Notes: generated from the letters alone by a model not told the origin. 62,231 nucleotides of DNA from Planctomycetota bacterium (GCA_023430365.1 JAEZAS010000510.1:1-62231), one strand, 5' to 3'. Shown: positions 34,962 through 43,433, numbered from the stretch's first letter. Numbers and translations are program-made.

Positions 34962-35930
34962 TTAGCGCCACTTGGGCATTCCGCGATAGCGCGGCATCTG
35001 CGGCTGCACTGCTTCTGATACGCGCGGCGCCGGTTGCTGCGGTGCGGCGGCGGCAGGAGCCGGCATCCCAACGGGAATAAAGTTCGGGTCCGCAATATCG
35101 ACGAACTCGTTCCCCCCCAATTGCTCGCGCGGCAACTGAAAGAGCGACTGTCCGTCGTTGAATGGCAGATTGATTGTGTACTTGGCCACGTCGAGCGTAA
35201 ATCGCATCTCGGCTTGCGGGATCTGCACGTCGACTCGCCTCGCCAGCGACACCCCATCAAGCGGATAGTACTCGTGGCCCGAAAGCCGCGCGCTCGCCTT
35301 GATCCGACCTTGCGGGTCGAGCAAGTGATGCTCCATCAGCCAGCCGTGTTTTTCATCAAGATGCACCAAGCGAGTGGCTTCGCCCTGCGGAGTACTTACC
35401 TGCGAGCGAATTTCGATTCTGCCGTCTCCAGTCGACACTGGCTCACTGGCCAAGGCGGGATCGATCTCTACCAATCCCAAGGCTTCCACAAGCCAGACCG
35501 GCTCAACCGGCAGCACATCGCGGGCTCGACTCAGGGCAAAGCGATCGTGACGGGCGTAGAGCACCTGCGGAGGCGTGTTTCGAGCGGCCCAGAACCAGAA
35601 CAACTCCTGGTTGCTCCCCAGATCGAGTTCGGGCCCAGTCCAATTCGTTCCCGCTCGGAAGCGTAGGTTCAGCGGCCGTTCCAGGGCCAAGTCGGCACTG
35701 ATGGCTGGCAGTCCAGGCACAGCAACCGTGGCCCCTTGCGTTTGCAAGGTGCGAACTCGCGAGGTGTTGGCGTTTAGCGCCGCAATCGCTTCGTCTTTGG
35801 TCGGTAGAGTGGAAAAAAGAATCGGGGCTGGCTCACTGCCAGGCCGACGAAACAACGTGTTCCAGCGACAGCCGGGCACAACCGCGGCCAGAAGCGCCGC
35901 GCACACGATCATCCGCAGACGCCCGCTCAT
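34962..35930 (-). CDS. Lipoprotein of unknown function (planctomycete type, LolA-like character)
   Basis: A 322-residue lipoprotein: signal peptide with lipobox VVPGC (Cys21). The region 45-280 is rich in beta-strands with repeated hydrophobic patterns such as LRFRAGTNWTGPELDLGSN and RLVHLDEKHGWLMEHHLLD, which suggests a LolA/DUF4292-like half-barrel. The C-terminus is Pro/Ala/Gln-rich (MPAPAAAAPQQPAP). I recognise the layout as common in Pirellulales but know of no assigned role. Two small genes follow on the same strand in the reverse order of reading. Confidence 0.75.
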   Translation of the reverse strand: MSGRLRMIVCAALLAAVVPGCRWNTLFRRPGSEPAPILFSTLPTKDEAIAALNANTSRVRTLQTQGATVAVPGLPAISADLALERPLNLRFRAGTNWTGPELDLGSNQELFWFWAARNTPPQVLYARHDRFALSRARDVLPVEPVWLVEALGLVEIDPALASEPVSTGDGRIEIRSQVSTPQGEATRLVHLDEKHGWLMEHHLLDPQGRIKASARLSGHEYYPLDGVSLARRVDVQIPQAEMRFTLDVAKYTINLPFNDGQSLFQLPREQLGGNEFVDIADPNFIPVGMPAPAAAAPQQPAPRVSEAVQPQMPRYRGMPKWR

Positions 35931-36011
35931 CGTGCGACTCCGCCGCGCTTCAGGTTGTAGCTTGAATATCGCACGCCAGGTGATCAGTAATCGTCAGCAG
36001 TGGTTGTTCGC

Positions 36012-36500
36012 TCACCCAGAGCCGGTTTGCAGCAGCTGGGCCAATTCGTCCTGAATAGCTGCCACGCGCTCGGCCGACGGCAGCACCTCGGGAACCCGAT
36101 GCTCGCATTCTTGCCGCGGGCTATAGAGCACGAGCACATCTCGGCCGCTTGCGTCCTTTTCGGTTCCTTCGTTTCGAAGGATTCGCTTCCGCACCAGGAG
36201 AAGCGCCAGGACATAGCGTGTGTCTTCGGCGGCTGGATTGTCCGCGAGTTGCACGAAGTAGTTCAGCATCACGTCGCTGGGCGCCCAGTGCATCTTCTTG
36301 GCGTTGGGGTCAACGACAATCGACTTCCACCAACCGATCGCGTCCTCGGGCGGCCCTTGCCACGCCTCGGCGGAATAGTCCCGTCGCACAACCTGATCCC
36401 CATCCGGCACGAGCGCCGAATAACAGATCTCTCCCGCCTGCAAATCGCGATCGGTCGCGGCGCATTTGCGGGAGCATCGAGTTATGTCGAATTCCACCAT
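36012..36500 (-). CDS. Conserved hypothetical protein with N-terminal Cys pair
   Basis: A 162-residue soluble protein. The N-terminus has CSRKC and a further Cys in EICYSALV, possibly a metal site. The middle (KMHWAPSDVMLNYFVQLA, then RYVLALLLVRKRIL) is helical. No known domain is recognised. It is followed 81 bp later by the lipoprotein gene on the same strand, so the two may be co-transcribed. It is likely a lineage-restricted family. Confidence 0.7.
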   Translation of the reverse strand: MVEFDITRCSRKCAATDRDLQAGEICYSALVPDGDQVVRRDYSAEAWQGPPEDAIGWWKSIVVDPNAKKMHWAPSDVMLNYFVQLADNPAAEDTRYVLALLLVRKRILRNEGTEKDASGRDVLVLYSPRQECEHRVPEVLPSAERVAAIQDELAQLLQTGSG

Positions 36501-36643
36501 GAGAAACGCAGACAGACTGGCAAAGTACTCGCCAATTATAACAGATTACTAAATCCCAAGCGAACTCGTCGGGCAACCTTCCGCTGTTCGCCCCCGCTCT
36601 GATCGGGAGAGCCCGCGGATAGTACGCAAATCCTTGAAACGAC

Positions 36644-36874
36644 TCAATATGCAGTGAAAAACCGTTCGTCCGTACCTCCCGGACCAATCTTCAGCCGCAC
36701 CGGTTTGGCACAGCGTGGGCAATTTCCGACGTACGCCGTCCCCTCCCGGTTGCGGTAGACCCGGGCGTAGGTTCCGCAGCAGCCAAAGGTTATGCCAATG
36801 AAACTGCCCCGCTGCTTGACGCTAGCAGTTTCCGTATGCGGTTCGCTCGTCAGGTCGATCCGTTCTTCGGCCAT
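36644..36874 (-). CDS. Small zinc-ribbon-like protein, function unknown
   Basis: A 76-residue protein with two paired-cysteine knuckles, FGCCGTYARVYRN and NCPRCAKPV, which fits a zinc ribbon. ATG at 36874 has AAGGA upstream at good spacing; an in-frame GTG/ATG start to 36904 would add ten residues. The C-terminus ends GTDERFFTAY. I recognise the type as frequent in planctomycetes. It shares a strand with the two genes downstream. Confidence 0.72.
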   Translation of the reverse strand: MAEERIDLTSEPHTETASVKQRGSFIGITFGCCGTYARVYRNREGTAYVGNCPRCAKPVRLKIGPGGTDERFFTAY

Positions 36875-37284
36875 CGTAAGTCCTTTCACGATTCCGCCCT
36901 CCATACCGACTTACGTCAATTGCCTCAAGCCGAACTTCTTCGCCCTCCCTCTTCGAGCCTTCAGAAAATACAACCCCTCGGCGCAGGCCTCCCAATGTCG
37001 TCGCGATGGTTCCTACCTCGGCGCCACCAAACACTTACGACAAAATCCACCCTTCTTCACAACCAAGTCCACACTAGTTTTCACAATAGATGCGCCTGCG
37101 TGCATTTCGCGATTCCGTCCGGGACTTCCGTCGATCCGTTTGACCGTAAGTCGGCGGCGATGGCAGGCCGCTTCACACGCCGTTCCTGGGTGCCGAAGTG
37201 CCCTAGTTCGACTCCGCCTCGCGACTGGATTCCCAGCCGGGCGGACATCACAATACGCAATCACCATTATACGGAGTCCTTCAC
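36875..37284. other. Intergenic region upstream of the DUF1080 gene
   Basis: About 410 bp, more AT-rich in its centre than the surroundings. Nothing beyond presumed divergent promoters was identified, and no coding signal was seen. Confidence 0.4.
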
Positions 37285-37971
37285 ATGTCCGTTCGTTTTC
37301 CCTTGCGCTCCTGCTTCCTGCTCGCGCTCGCGGTGGCCGCCAGCCTGGTGTTCGTCGGCTCGCCCATAGCCTCGGCCGCTGAGCCCGCCACGGCCGAAGA
37401 AGGCTTCGTCTCCCTGTTCGATGGCAAGACGCTCGAGGGCTGGGAGGGAAACGAAAAGATCTTTCGAGTTGAGGACGAGGCGATCGTCGGCGGTACCCTG
37501 AAGGAGAAGATCGCCCACAACCATTTTCTGTGCACGAAAAAGGAATATGGCGATTTTGAACTCCGCCTGCAGGCCAAACTCGTGGGGGAGGGAGCGAACG
37601 CCGGAGTCCAGTTCCGCACCAAGCGAATCCCAAACCACCACGAGGTGAGCGGCTATCAGTGCGACATGGGCATCATGAGCGGCAAAAACATCTGGGGGTC
37701 GCTCTACGACGAATCCCGCCGCAACAAATTCCTCGTCACCGGTCCGCATGAGGAAGTCGGCAAGTCGATGCGCAAGGACGGCTGGAACGATTTCGTGATC
37801 CGTTGCGAAGGCCCGCGAATCCAGATCTGGACCAACAGCATCCAGACCGTCGACTACACGGAAGAAGACGACACCATCGCCCGCAGCGGCGTCCTAGCCG
37901 TCCAAATCCACGGCGGCCCACCATCGGAAGCCTGGTATCGCAATATTCGGATCAAGCAACTGATCAAATAA
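37285..37971 (+). CDS. Exported 3-keto-disaccharide hydrolase-like protein (DUF1080)
   Basis: A 228-residue protein with a signal peptide (FLLALAVAASLVFVGSPIA, cleavage near ASAAEP). It is followed by a single DUF1080 concanavalin-like domain: FVSLFDGKTLEGWEG, then FELRLQAKLVGEGANAGVQF, and the closing LAVQIHGGPPSEAWYRNIRI. Some members hydrolyse 3-keto-glucosides; the family is expanded in planctomycetes, where it is thought to serve polysaccharide breakdown. It is followed after 13 bp by the next gene, so the two are probably co-transcribed. Confidence 0.92.
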   Translation: MSVRFPLRSCFLLALAVAASLVFVGSPIASAAEPATAEEGFVSLFDGKTLEGWEGNEKIFRVEDEAIVGGTLKEKIAHNHFLCTKKEYGDFELRLQAKLVGEGANAGVQFRTKRIPNHHEVSGYQCDMGIMSGKNIWGSLYDESRRNKFLVTGPHEEVGKSMRKDGWNDFVIRCEGPRIQIWTNSIQTVDYTEEDDTIARSGVLAVQIHGGPPSEAWYRNIRIKQLIK

Positions 37972-37984
37972 CGGGCGACATCGA

Positions 37985-39613
37985 ATGCGAAGAAGGAGGA
38001 TTGGTTCGTGGACTCTAACAACGGCGCTGGTAATCAGCGCCACCGCTTGTTTTTCGGAGGAAAGCCGCGATTTCACCTTTGCGACCGAGCATTCCACTCA
38101 CGAAACGCTTGCCAATTTCTACTCCCAAGGCCGGGCGATTGGCGCCTGCCGAGCGGCATTTCAGGTGATCGTAGAAAACGTCGAACGGTTGCCTCCGAAC
38201 AGTTCCATTGTTTGGGGACCGGACTACGATCGATGCGGGTCCTGTGTCAACAACGTTCGCTGTGTTCCAAAGTCGCTCTATCCCGATCTCTGGGATCGAC
38301 TCGAGAAGGCTGCCGCTTCCCGGAAACTCACGATTTCCAGCACATATCCTGGGCCTCAAATACTCAGTCTTGAAGCGGAGCCCCCATCTTTCCCGAAGGT
38401 CGTCGTCGCAGACAGCGTTAAGCCAGGCGAGTTCGACGCGGTACTGCACTGGAACGTTGCCGATCAGATTCCCCAAGATGATGCCACGCGGGACGAGCAT
38501 CGTGCATACAACGGCCGGTCACATGACTTCCACGCATCAGGCAAGCAGCTGAGCGGCTACGAGTGTGAGCTGTTTTTCGGAACCTTGCCCACGCAATCCC
38601 GAGTCCTCATCCAATTGGCGGTCGCCCCGTCTCTGGCGAGAGACCCGATGCCGCAACCTTTGAAAGAAACGATTCGATGCATTCACGATGCGTGGCGGAG
38701 GGACCTCGCAAAAGCGGTCCGCCTCGGAAAAATCGAGGTAACGATCGCCGCGGATAAGAGAGTATCCGATGCACTCGCTAACTTCGCGGCAACCGAGTTG
38801 CCTGCAGTTCGAATTGATTGGAGCAACTATCGCGGACCTGACGCTCCTCATGAAGAAGTTCTCTACCTAATCGATGGTGTCTACGTTGGCCGAGGCGACC
38901 AAGGCTTCGAGCGAACTCTCAGAAAACTCAAATCCGTGCCGCCTGGCTGTTCGATCGAGTTTCCCCGCTTTGAGTACGGTGGACGAATGTTCTACGAGAA
39001 CTTCGGCCTCGATAGGATTGAGGCTGAAAATCTTAGCCTTCGTTCCGCGTTTCCCTTTTCCCATAGAAAAGCGGAAGTTCGGGCCATCTTCAAGGAGAGA
39101 GAACTAAGGGCCGCCTGGTCGCCGCGACTACTTAACGCATTGCCGGCCCGCACCGTCTTCGACTGGGGAAACGGTGATCGCTACGGCCGCGTTTTTGCTA
39201 CGAAAGGCCGGATCGTGTTTCACGATGAAGCCATTGGCGTAGCGGCGGTAAGGGTGTCTTGGAAAGCCTTTCACCCCTTCCAAGGTGAACATAGGCCATT
39301 GGAGTCTGAGGCAATCTACACGCTCAATGAGAACGAAGTTGGCGCTGGTGTGCCTGGCTTTGCGAAGATCATGGATCGACTAGCGACTCTTCCTGAGAAT
39401 GCTGTCGTACAAGTGAGAGTGTGCTTACGCACGCGGGGCAGTTTCCGCTGTCCCATCACTTTTGAGGAACGCCGGCACTTTGAGCGAACCGGATTCGAGC
39501 CCTACTTCGGCCTCTTTCCGTGGCTCATCCAGGTCGCTGAGGAAAGAAAACTCATGCTGGAATGGATCCCCGATCAAGGCGGCAGTTGCCAAGATTGCTC
39601 TCTGTTCCGCTAG
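37985..39613 (+). CDS. Exported protein with a triplicated unknown module
   Basis: A 542-residue protein with a short signal peptide (WTLTTALVISATACF). No known domain is recognised. Three segments align with each other at about residues 45-125, 295-385 and 447-535: each has a pattern G-x-G...F...L..LP.NS.V, then an aromatic-rich middle and a helix ending in a basic strand (RKLTIS, RELRAAW, RKLMLEW). Joining stretches contain Trp-rich beta strands (VLHWNV, VFDWGNG). Codon use looks slightly less GC-biased than in neighbours. It directly follows the DUF1080 gene. Confidence 0.75.
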   Translation: MRRRRIGSWTLTTALVISATACFSEESRDFTFATEHSTHETLANFYSQGRAIGACRAAFQVIVENVERLPPNSSIVWGPDYDRCGSCVNNVRCVPKSLYPDLWDRLEKAAASRKLTISSTYPGPQILSLEAEPPSFPKVVVADSVKPGEFDAVLHWNVADQIPQDDATRDEHRAYNGRSHDFHASGKQLSGYECELFFGTLPTQSRVLIQLAVAPSLARDPMPQPLKETIRCIHDAWRRDLAKAVRLGKIEVTIAADKRVSDALANFAATELPAVRIDWSNYRGPDAPHEEVLYLIDGVYVGRGDQGFERTLRKLKSVPPGCSIEFPRFEYGGRMFYENFGLDRIEAENLSLRSAFPFSHRKAEVRAIFKERELRAAWSPRLLNALPARTVFDWGNGDRYGRVFATKGRIVFHDEAIGVAAVRVSWKAFHPFQGEHRPLESEAIYTLNENEVGAGVPGFAKIMDRLATLPENAVVQVRVCLRTRGSFRCPITFEERRHFERTGFEPYFGLFPWLIQVAEERKLMLEWIPDQGGSCQDCSLFR

Positions 39614-39641
39614 AGCCGGTGTGCTCCCTCGGACCAGTACC

Positions 39642-40091
39642 ATGCAAGAGTTCCCCTTCACTGCCGACGAGTGGAACACCGTCCAGGAGGTTACGCACGC
39701 GCTGACCAACGCGGTTCTCGCCGATGATCCAATCGTCGGCGCCATGTATTTCAACGAATTGCAGCAAGTCCTGGCGGCCCTGCGTGGAAAGTATGGGGAT
39801 CACCCGGTCTTGCTCGAGACCGAAACCGATTTCTGCGACGACGACGAGACTCGGCTGCACCTCTACGAGACTGCCCTGGCGATCGCAGTCCGCCATTCGA
39901 ACCCGTCCTACACGATCCGCCTCGAGTTGGCCGAGCTAGCGCTCAATCACGGGGACTTATCCGTAGCCGACGAACATTTGACCGCGTCGCGCGATGAAGT
40001 CCTGAGTCTGGCGGACGAATTTGATCGCCAACGCTGGCAGGACTTGCGCAATGCGGTCCAGGCGGCGCGCTGCGAGTCGCCGCCTAGCTAG
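39642..40091 (+). CDS. Hypothetical helical protein
   Basis: A 149-residue acidic protein that begins MQEFPFTADEWNTVQEV. It is all-helical in appearance, with TPR-like repetition (YTIRLELAELALNHGDLSVADEHL). No signal peptide and no known domain were recognised. ATG at 39642 is preferred over the longer frame from 39462, which overlaps the previous gene. It lies 28 bp after the triplicated-module gene and could be part of the same transcript. Confidence 0.65.
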   Translation: MQEFPFTADEWNTVQEVTHALTNAVLADDPIVGAMYFNELQQVLAALRGKYGDHPVLLETETDFCDDDETRLHLYETALAIAVRHSNPSYTIRLELAELALNHGDLSVADEHLTASRDEVLSLADEFDRQRWQDLRNAVQAARCESPPS

Positions 40092-40193
40092 CACGCACTC
40101 CCGCGGGCGACGGTTGGCATCGGCGTTCAAGTCCCCGGTGGAGTTTTCCGATGGTATCGGTATGCGCGACTCCGCAACGTAGGGCTACAATCG

Positions 40194-41060
40194 ATGTCAA
40201 CGGTCATCCCAACTTCCATCCAGGCCGCCGCGGAACACTCGAAGTCCGTTCACCGGCCAAGTGTCCTGCGCGCCCTGGGCCCCTGCGATCCCCCGAGCTG
40301 CGTGGAGATCGCCGGGACTTCGTTCGAGCGCACCGAGATCGTCAAGCACGACTCGTGGGCCGCCACCGCCTTCTACGAAGCGGACGGTCGGCGAATCGTC
40401 TGCAAGTTCCATCGCTGGCAGCCCATCCTGGGCATCCCGATGAGTTGGCTGGGTCGTTTCCTCGCCTCACACGAGCGTGGGGTTTATCGCCGGCTCGATG
40501 GCATCGAGAACATACCAGCCGAGCTCGGCGACGTGACGGTTGTCGGCAAGCGGCAGCCCAATGCCGTCGCTCATGAGTTCATTCCCGGTCACCCGCTGGG
40601 GGACAATGAGCGAGCCGACGCAGCGTTTTTTGATCAGATCGAATCGCTCCTCCGCCGCATCCACGAGCGAGGCGTGGCGTACGTCGATACGCACAAGTGC
40701 GAGAACATCCTGGTCGGCGACGATGGGAAGCCCTACCTCTTCGACTTCCAGATCTCCTTCGCCCTGCCACAAACGTGGCTCGTGCGACTGACTCCCCTGC
40801 CCTGGCTGCTCCGGATGCTGCAAGGCACGGACGAGTATTGCCTGTTCAAACATCGAGTGGTTCGCTGCCGTGATCTGGTGATCAACTGGCGCGAGATGGA
40901 CCGCCTTCGTCCCTGGTGGATTCGCGCCCATCGCGCCCTCGCTGAGCCGCTCCGGAATGCTCGTCGCCGTTTCCTGGTGCTGATCGGCGTCCGCAAAGGA
41001 ACCGGGCGTGCCGAGAGCGAAGCCGCGCCCGAAGTGGCGTTCCGACGAACGGCGGCCTAG
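40194..41060 (+). CDS. Kinase-fold protein (RIO/WaaP-like)
   Basis: A 288-residue protein with the protein-kinase fold. Visible are a glycine-poor N-lobe with the ATP lysine in RIVCKFHRW, a hinge VAHEFIPGH, the catalytic loop VDTHKCENILV (Asp165, Asn171) and metal-binding DFQ (Asp184) in place of DFG. This pattern is closer to RIO and lipopolysaccharide/Kdo kinases than to Ser/Thr kinases. The substrate is unknown. The start is uncertain: ATG at 40194 lies only three bases after a TACAAT box, so the real start or promoter may differ. The HAD gene follows after 94 bp. Confidence 0.8.
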   Translation: MSTVIPTSIQAAAEHSKSVHRPSVLRALGPCDPPSCVEIAGTSFERTEIVKHDSWAATAFYEADGRRIVCKFHRWQPILGIPMSWLGRFLASHERGVYRRLDGIENIPAELGDVTVVGKRQPNAVAHEFIPGHPLGDNERADAAFFDQIESLLRRIHERGVAYVDTHKCENILVGDDGKPYLFDFQISFALPQTWLVRLTPLPWLLRMLQGTDEYCLFKHRVVRCRDLVINWREMDRLRPWWIRAHRALAEPLRNARRRFLVLIGVRKGTGRAESEAAPEVAFRRTAA

Positions 41061-41139
41061 TGGAAGTTGCCCCGGCATTCGGCTGTCCAGGTTCCCTCCT
41101 CGTTTTTGAGGAGGCAAACGGAACGCCGGGGGGCTCACC

Positions 41140-41148
41140 TGCTATATT
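41140..41148 (+). promoter_or_regulatory. Extended -10 promoter giving a possibly leaderless HAD mRNA
   Basis: TGC-TATATT (41140-41148) is an extended -10 box. A start seven bases downstream falls on the ATG at 41155 itself. The -35 region is poor, consistent with extended -10 use. Confidence 0.4.
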
Positions 41149-41154
41149 GCCGCC

Positions 41155-41793
41155 ATGCGCACGCCGAGCTTTTTCTACTTCGATATGGGCAATGTGCTGC
41201 TCAAGTTCTCGCATCGCCTCGGGGCCGAGCGGATGGCGCGGGTAACCGGTCTGCCGGAAGACACGATCTATCGCATCGTCTACGGCACCACCGGTGAGAA
41301 TGGGCTGCACTGGAACTTTGAACGCGGCGAATTCACGCCCGACGAGTTCTACAACCGCATCTATCAGTTGGCCGGTTGTCAGCCGCCAAGCGCCGACCAC
41401 AAGGAGTTGGCCCTCGCCTGCAACGACTTGTTCACGCTCAACGCGCCGATGGTGCCGCTCGTCACGTCCCTGAAGCAGGCGGGGCGCCGGATCGGCGTCC
41501 TCTCGAACACGAGTTGCGAGCACTGGGACTTCGTCACGGCCCGGTTTCCGGAAATCATGGGCCTGTTCCCATTGCACGCCCTGAGTTGTGACTTGCGGCT
41601 CATGAAGCCCGATCCGGTGATCTATGCCCGGGCTGCCGAGTTGTGTGAAACACCGCCGACGGAGATTTTCTTCACCGATGATCGGCCGGAAAACGTCGCC
41701 GCAGCGCGTGCGGCGGGCTGGGATGCGATGGTGTTTACCGGCGCAGCAGACCTCCACGCGGAACTCGTGAAACGAAACGCATTGCCGGGTTAA
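41155..41793 (+). CDS. HAD-superfamily phosphatase (YihX-like)
   Basis: A 212-residue HAD hydrolase. Motif I is FYFDMGNVLL with nucleophile Asp10, using the DxGNV form seen in E. coli YihX, an alpha-D-glucose-1-phosphate phosphatase. Motif II is VLSNTS, motif III is LMKPDP, and motif IV is FFTDDRPENV. The cap segment (GLHWNFERGEFTPDEF) also matches YihX. A role in sugar-phosphate turnover is thus plausible but not proven. No Shine-Dalgarno is seen, and an extended -10 box immediately before the ATG suggests a leaderless message. Confidence 0.88.
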   Translation: MRTPSFFYFDMGNVLLKFSHRLGAERMARVTGLPEDTIYRIVYGTTGENGLHWNFERGEFTPDEFYNRIYQLAGCQPPSADHKELALACNDLFTLNAPMVPLVTSLKQAGRRIGVLSNTSCEHWDFVTARFPEIMGLFPLHALSCDLRLMKPDPVIYARAAELCETPPTEIFFTDDRPENVAAARAAGWDAMVFTGAADLHAELVKRNALPG

Positions 41794-42001
41794 TAGCTGG
41801 GCGTTTGAAAGCTACCCAGACAAAGCACGAGTCACCTGGTCCGAACTCTGGGTCGACCCGTTTTTCGGCTGCCGCTTGATTTCAACGAAGCTGTATTAGC
41901 GCCCGCCTTGCCGCAAGTTAAATTACGGGTAGCTCTTAGCGTCCTCTTTCTGCCAGCTCTTCACCTTCATGGCCCAGCCCACGTTGGCTGGCTTGTCGAC
42001 C

Positions 42002-42403
42002 ATGCCCATCGTCAAGTTCATCAAAGAGAAGAAGGAAATTGAGGTGCCCGATGGCGCGAACTTGCGCTCCGAAGCCATTAAGGCCGGGATCAACCTGAAC
42101 CAAGGGCTGAACGGTTGCGGCGCGAGCCTCAACCGCTACATGAACTGCAAGGGCATGGGGCTCTGCGGCACTTGTCGCGTGCTCATTACCAAGGGCGTCG
42201 ACAACACCAACAAGCTGACGATGCGTGAATGGCTGAAGTTCAAGACGGTTGTTCCCACGCCGCTACCCGATCCGATTCCAGCCCTCGCTTACGTTGGACA
42301 TGAAGACACGATGCGCCTGGCCTGCTGCACGACGGTGCATGGCGACATCGAAGTCGAAAGCGGCCCCGAGCTAAACCTCTTCGGCGAAAACTTCTTTAGC
42401 TAA
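42002..42403 (+). CDS. 2Fe-2S ferredoxin-type protein
   Basis: A 133-residue protein with a beta-grasp ferredoxin domain: VKFIKEKKEIEVPDGANL, then NCKGMGLCGTCRVLI and the distal RLACCTTVHGD carrying the cluster cysteines. An upstream ATG at 41969 in the same frame would add 11 residues; I prefer ATG at 42002 because homologues begin with a MPxVKF-like strand. Between the cysteine groups lies a 45-residue insert with a Pro run. It could serve as an electron carrier; no partner enzyme is adjacent. The next gene is a divergent P-II. Confidence 0.88.
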   Translation: MPIVKFIKEKKEIEVPDGANLRSEAIKAGINLNQGLNGCGASLNRYMNCKGMGLCGTCRVLITKGVDNTNKLTMREWLKFKTVVPTPLPDPIPALAYVGHEDTMRLACCTTVHGDIEVESGPELNLFGENFFS

Positions 42404-42425
42404 TAAGTCACTGTCCACTCGCTAC

Positions 42426-42487
42426 GTCCCAAGCTCCAGCCTGGGACGAAACTCCCGCGAGGTTCCGCCTCGCTGCCCCGCAAACCA
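42426..42487. repeat. REP-like intergenic element, copy 1
   Basis: Two hairpins: GTCCCAAGCTCCAGCCTGGGAC (positions 42427-42448) and GCGAGG-TTCC-GCCTCGC, separated by about ten bases. The same unit with few changes lies at 51059-51125 in another intergenic region. Confidence 0.7.
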
Positions 42488-42513
42488 ATCTCGCCTAGTC
42501 CGCCGGTCCCGCA

Positions 42514-42843
42514 ATGAAGCAAGTCGTCGCCATCGTGAAGCCGCATCTGGCCGAAAAGGTCGTCGACGCCATCAAGCGCGGCCCGGTCGAGGCGTTTACC
42601 GTGCGGGAAGTGAAGGGCTACGGCCGGCAAAAGGACCATCTGCAACTGTACGCCGAAACGGAGTACGCCCTGGCGTTTCTGCCCAAAGTGGAAATCTCGC
42701 TCTGGGTCGACGATGCGCGCTTGAACGAAGTCGTCGATCGCATCACCGAAATCTGCCGCACCGGCCGCCTCGGCGATGGCAAGATCTTCGTCATGCCCGT
42801 CGAACGATTCGAGCAGGTGATCGATATTGGGGCGGGTCTCTAA
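42514..42843 (+). CDS. Divergent P-II family protein
   Basis: A 109-residue P-II paralogue. The core motifs are present: MKQVVAIVKPH, GYGRQKDHLQLYAETEY (T-loop with tyrosine), GRLGDGKIFVMPVE (B-loop). However, the C-loop ends QVIDIGAGL and lacks the RIRTGE arginines that contact the ATP phosphates in ordinary P-II proteins. Nucleotide or effector response may therefore differ from the canonical copy at 5052-5390. It has no sigma-54 box in front; a REP-like element lies between it and the ferredoxin gene. Confidence 0.9.
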   Translation: MKQVVAIVKPHLAEKVVDAIKRGPVEAFTVREVKGYGRQKDHLQLYAETEYALAFLPKVEISLWVDDARLNEVVDRITEICRTGRLGDGKIFVMPVERFEQVIDIGAGL

Positions 42844-42903
42844 GCGAGCCTTCGCGCCCGAGCACTGCACTCTGGTGAAGCACAAACGGCTGCGAGCTGC
42901 GCG

Positions 42904-43380
42904 CTACGCGATGACGATCGCCAGCGAATCTCCCTGAGCGGCCGCCTTGGCGACAAGCGCTTTAAGCTCGCGAAAGTAAAACAGGTACTCTTCTTTGAGG
43001 TCCGACTCCGATTCGTCCCAAATCTGCGGATAGACGGCTTCCTCGTTCATCGCCTCAGCATCGAAGCGGCTCCAGAGGGCTTCGTCCGTGAGTGGATCGA
43101 GCGCCGCGTGCACCTGGCGAACTCGGTCGGGAGCGAGGACACGCACCGGCCCATACCCGGTATCGCTTTCTGGAATGGTTTCGTTTTCGGCCAGCAGAAA
43201 GGCCAGCGGCCCCTCCTCTTTCAAGGCGCTACCGCACAGCAGGTAGTGCAGGCCGTGCCAGCTCTTTTCGAGATTGACCGAGCAACCGGCGCGCTCCGCT
43301 GGCGTTTCCCATGCACGCGCCGTGCCCCACTGTTGCAACTGCTCTTGCGGGACTGCAATCACTTCACAGTACATGCCCAT
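42904..43380 (-). CDS. DUF1877 (YfbM-like) family protein
   Basis: A 158-residue protein starting MGMYCEVIAVPQEQLQQ. It has LEKSWHGLHYLLCGSA and the segment GYGPVRVLAPDRVRQV, which are the conserved features of DUF1877 proteins such as E. coli YfbM. The C-terminal half is helical (YFRELKALVAKAAAQGD). Function is unknown. A longer frame up to 44010 exists but overlaps the HD gene in another frame and its extra part is low-complexity Arg-rich sequence, so ATG at 43380 is used. It lies 53 bp after the HD gene on the same strand. Confidence 0.87.
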   Translation of the reverse strand: MGMYCEVIAVPQEQLQQWGTARAWETPAERAGCSVNLEKSWHGLHYLLCGSALKEEGPLAFLLAENETIPESDTGYGPVRVLAPDRVRQVHAALDPLTDEALWSRFDAEAMNEEAVYPQIWDESESDLKEEYLFYFRELKALVAKAAAQGDSLAIVIA

Positions 43381-43433
43381 CGTGCGATTTCCTGCGGTTC
43401 TGACGGCAATCGGCCCTTCGACGCCAAGGCAAT

